A DNA stretch of 40,846 nt, from positions 1 through 40,846 of the forward strand of contig CADEDH010000032.1 in assembly GCA_902826025.1 (NCBI GenBank), read 5' to 3'. The DNA is from an uncultured Actinomycetes bacterium. GTDB taxonomy: Bacteria; Actinomycetota; Acidimicrobiia; Acidimicrobiales; SZUA-35. The notes beneath the pieces were generated by a model. It made no database searches, had not been told where the DNA came from, and saw only the letters and a list, made by a program, of their open reading frames with translations. Shown here piece after piece: positions 38,497 to 40,846 of the stretch. The translations under genes and the position numbers were made by a program. Every line of letters begins with the position of its first letter. The stretch's first letter is position 1.

Positions 38497-39723
38497 TCAG
38501 CGGGGAGTGTGGTCGCCGCCGGAGTGGTCGAAGCGGTCGTGGTGCTGACGGAGCAGGTCGACGCCGTAGTCGCCCCCGTTGGGCGTGCGGACCACGGTGT
38601 GGATGTGGTTGCGCGACGGCACCGGGTTGTCGAACACCACACCGGGGTGGTGGTCGAACTCGATCAGCACCACCGGGCTGTGGACCCGGTAGTAGAACGG
38701 CCCCTCGTCGCCGGTGGCCCCCATCCATGAGAACCAGGTCTCGTCGAGGTGGGCCTCCACCTCGCTCATCTTCACCTCGGCGTGCCCATCACGGGTCCAG
38801 CCCACGTAGGTGGACACGAGCGAGGTGAGCAGCCGGCGTTGGGCGTCGCTCATGTCCGAAGCATTCACCCCCTCGTAGGGGACGACGGCGTTGTCGTGGA
38901 ACGCCCCCGCCACCATCCGCCCATCGAACGGGTGCTGCAGGTCGGGCGGCAGGTCATCGGGGTGGATCGAGGGCCGCAGGATGGCCTTGGCCGCCTGCTC
39001 GGCACTGAGCGAGCGGATCAGGTCGAGCCCGCCCCGCTCCTCGGGCACGAACAGCTCCACCCCGGCCAGCGGCCCCTCGGTGAAGTGGCACGGCTCGGCC
39101 CCCATGAACGTGGGGGTGGTGGCGAGGTAATCGCCCACCACGAAGGTGTTCATCACCAGATGGTGGCCGTCGATCTGCCACCCCCAGGCCTCGTCGCCGG
39201 GCTGGCCGAAGATCGTGAAGAAGTAGGGCCACTCGCCGTACTCGTCGGGGCTGCCCGTGATCTCGCCCAGCAGCTCGTTGACCCGCATGATGTCCCGGGC
39301 CTGGGCGAACCCCCGGGCCGACAGGGTGACCCGGAGCAGGTCCAAACCCAGCTCCCGGGTGGCCGGGGGCAGCTCCTCCAGCATCACCCCATGGCGGAAG
39401 AAGTTCATGTGGACGTTGATCCAGGTCCGCCGTTCCTCGGCCTCCAGCGGCAGCTGGGCCGCCTGGCGTTGAGCCGGGCTGAGGGCGGCCAGGAAGGCCT
39501 GGGCGGCCTCGGCGATGGGGGCCACGCTGACCCCGGTGGGAGCCAGCGGCACCAGACCCGAGCGGACGGAGCCGTCGGCGGAGAGGCCCTGCAGCGGCGC
39601 CGACAGCAGCGCCACCCGCTCGTCGACCTTCTCCTTGATGAACGGCGGCATGTCCACCACCACCGAGCGGGCCGACATCGGCGGCATGTGCCGCACCCCG
39701 AGCTCCGTCCAATGCGCCGTCAT
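38497..39723 (-). CDS. DUF3500-family protein
   Basis: A 408-residue protein matching the DUF3500 pattern as I recall it: RTWINVHMNFFRHGVMLEEL, PYFFTIFGQPGDEAWGWQID, GHHLVMNTFVVGDYLATTPT, FMGAEPC, and a C-terminal VVLIEFDHHPGVVF with HIHTVVRTPNGGDYG. Many His residues in the second half suggest a metal or haem site, not established. No signal peptide. The start is ATG 39723 with AGGGAG 7 nt upstream. It is co-directional with the oxygenase downstream and the cupin upstream, with gaps of 69 and 117 bp, so it is possibly a functional group. Confidence 0.8.
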   Translation of the reverse strand: MTAHWTELGVRHMPPMSARSVVVDMPPFIKEKVDERVALLSAPLQGLSADGSVRSGLVPLAPTGVSVAPIAEAAQAFLAALSPAQRQAAQLPLEAEERRTWINVHMNFFRHGVMLEELPPATRELGLDLLRVTLSARGFAQARDIMRVNELLGEITGSPDEYGEWPYFFTIFGQPGDEAWGWQIDGHHLVMNTFVVGDYLATTPTFMGAEPCHFTEGPLAGVELFVPEERGGLDLIRSLSAEQAAKAILRPSIHPDDLPPDLQHPFDGRMVAGAFHDNAVVPYEGVNASDMSDAQRRLLTSLVSTYVGWTRDGHAEVKMSEVEAHLDETWFSWMGATGDEGPFYYRVHSPVVLIEFDHHPGVVFDNPVPSRNHIHTVVRTPNGGDYGVDLLRQHHDRFDHSGGDHTPR

Positions 39724-39840
39724 TGCCGCTCCCTTCGGCCCGGCGGGCAGCGCCGGGAAACCGACCTCGTCCTCGTCGTCGTCGAACCCGACCTTAGCGG
39801 GCCCACGCAGTCGAAGTGACGGCGCTCAGAATTTGACGGG

Positions 39841-40761
39841 TCAGGCCGAGGGCAGAGGCTCGGGCATGGGGTACTCGCCGGCGTTGAGCACCCACCCGGG
39901 CTGGTTGGAGAAGTCGAACCGGGGCGGGGCGAAGATGTCGATCATGTGGTGCTCCCCCTCCCCCACCCCCTGGGTGGTGTGGACCGACGGCGGCGGGATC
40001 ACCGTGAGCGACGGGCTGACGCACAGCTGATGCTCGTCCTCCCGCCACTGGCCCATGTCGGGCACCCACGGCGTGCGGATGTGGTGCACGTAGTCGCCCA
40101 CCAGGCACAACGACAGCTGCTCGAAGTCGTCGTGGTGGTGGGGCGACATCTTGGCCGGGTCCCGGGGCCCGGGATCGGGATAGAAGTAGTTGACCATCAC
40201 CGTGCTGCAGCGGAACAGGCGCCCGAAACGGCCGGGATCCTTCGGATGGTCGTCGAGGGGGTAGACCCGGATGCGGTGACCGTCGGGAGGATCGGGCCAC
40301 GGGGCGAACGGGGCCACGTTGGGGTCGGGTTCGGCGTAGAAGCCGGCGTTGGCGCACCGGGCGGCCAGATCGTCGGACCGGGGCGAGAACAGGCGCACCA
40401 CGACGGCCGCCGTCTCGGCCCGCACCACCGAGTCGCCCGGTGGCACGACCACCACGGCCGCCCCCTCGGCCCGCACCGGCTCGCCGCCGTTCCACGACAG
40501 GTTGAGGGCGCCCGTGGCCTCCGTGGCCAGGATCATGTACTCGTCGGGCTGGCCCGATCGCACCAGCTCGTCGCCGGCCGCCAGCTGGGCGTAGCTCACG
40601 ATGCAGGTCTGGCTCCGGGCCCACCACAGCCTCCCGGCACCAGCGGTGGTCTCCGACGGCTCGGTGGCCCCGAACTCCACGTACTGGGGGGCGACGTTGG
40701 CGCCGGCGGCCCGGGGGGCAGTCGCCAGCTGGGACCGGATGTCGGTGGGATCGTACGGCAT
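39841..40761 (-). CDS. Cupin-fold protein (bicupin-like)
   Basis: A 306-residue protein with two cupin-like halves. The C-terminal half shows MSPHHHDDFEQLSLCLVGDY (residues about 200-219; His, His, Glu as metal ligands) and SVHTTQGVGEGEHHMIDIF (the second cupin motif). The N-terminal half (about 60-115) is a degenerate cupin with EYMILATEATGALNLSWNGG and VVVVPPGDSVV and no obvious ligand set. Such enzymes are often dioxygenases or isomerases; substrate unknown. The start is ATG 40761, with a good TTGACC-N17-CAGAAT promoter placing transcription at the start codon. Confidence 0.75.
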   Translation of the reverse strand: MPYDPTDIRSQLATAPRAAGANVAPQYVEFGATEPSETTAGAGRLWWARSQTCIVSYAQLAAGDELVRSGQPDEYMILATEATGALNLSWNGGEPVRAEGAAVVVVPPGDSVVRAETAAVVVRLFSPRSDDLAARCANAGFYAEPDPNVAPFAPWPDPPDGHRIRVYPLDDHPKDPGRFGRLFRCSTVMVNYFYPDPGPRDPAKMSPHHHDDFEQLSLCLVGDYVHHIRTPWVPDMGQWREDEHQLCVSPSLTVIPPPSVHTTQGVGEGEHHMIDIFAPPRFDFSNQPGWVLNAGEYPMPEPLPSA

Positions 40762-40767
40762 GGCCCG

Positions 40768-40818
40768 ATTCTGGAGGGCCCCCCGTCATCGGTCAACGGT
40801 CGCCCGTCAACGGTCGCC
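40768..40818 (-). promoter_or_regulatory. Promoter of the cupin gene with repeated 13-mers
   Basis: On the minus strand TTGACC (40791-40796) is 17 bp from CAGAAT (40768-40773), which ends 6 nt before ATG 40761. GTCAACGGTCGCC is repeated exactly at 40792-40804 and 40806-40818, a 14-bp period overlapping the -35, so regulated binding is plausible. Confidence 0.55.
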
Positions 40819-40846
40819 GACCACGGGGACGTCGGCTCCGGTGAAC

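Overview
This is a high-GC window (coding DNA around 70% GC with strong G/C at third positions) that reads as a chromosomal segment of an actinobacterium. GTG starts are common, and many genes have a -10-like hexamer 6-8 nt before the start codon, as expected for leaderless mRNAs. The gene content includes an LprG/P55-like lipoprotein and transporter pair, a small bacterial SRP RNA, and dnaX-ybaB-recR. Stand-alone motAB points to a flagellated lineage. My guess, by inference only, is a deep-branching class such as Acidimicrobiia; no 16S rRNA or marker alignment is available here.

Region 1 (1-5.2 kb) is accessory and partly decayed. It holds a PadR regulator with its membrane partner, a secreted protein of noticeably lower GC, and an IS982-family insertion sequence (2380-3424). 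The IS has clear 24-bp terminal inverted repeats and a frameshifted transposase, and its right end supplies the stop codon of a small membrane-protein gene. Next come a 61-aa acidic protein with a duplicated EGKALxIND motif, SigB/SigF-like promoter motifs before both small genes, and a probable relic of a toxin-like gene.

Region 2 (5.2-9.8 kb) has the flagellar stator genes motA-motB, a wrecked IS66-family transposase, a KdpD/KdpE-like two-component pair without kdpFABC, tRNA-Ser(CGA), and two tandem related hairpin repeats.

Region 3 (9.8-18.1 kb) carries mostly housekeeping and stress genes. These are a Gfo/Idh oxidoreductase, an AlkD-like DNA glycosylase, a MerE-like membrane protein, a 1-Cys peroxiredoxin, an enoyl-CoA hydratase, a DUF1330 protein with a coupled lipoprotein, tadA, and an LprG-like lipoprotein followed by a 14-TM MFS protein resembling mycobacterial Rv1410c/P55.

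Region 4 (18-25 kb) concerns lipids and the envelope: an AMP-dependent ligase with a hexanucleotide repeat, an SDR, an M23 peptidase lipoprotein, a large polytopic GT-C-like protein, and a fatty-acid-hydroxylase-family membrane protein translationally coupled to a tiny lipoprotein.

Region 5 (25-30.7 kb) is a complete five-gene dipeptide/oligopeptide-type ABC importer operon (substrate-binding protein, two permeases, two ATPases). It is followed by a small basic protein preceded by 11-bp-spaced GTCACG repeats.

Region 6 (31-40.8 kb) holds a VOC protein and a pirin, tRNA-Ser(GGA), SRP RNA, a secreted CAP-domain protein, and dnaX-ybaB-recR. It ends with three minus-strand genes: a 2-oxoglutarate/Fe(II) oxygenase, a DUF3500 protein and a double-cupin-like protein, which may form a functional cluster.
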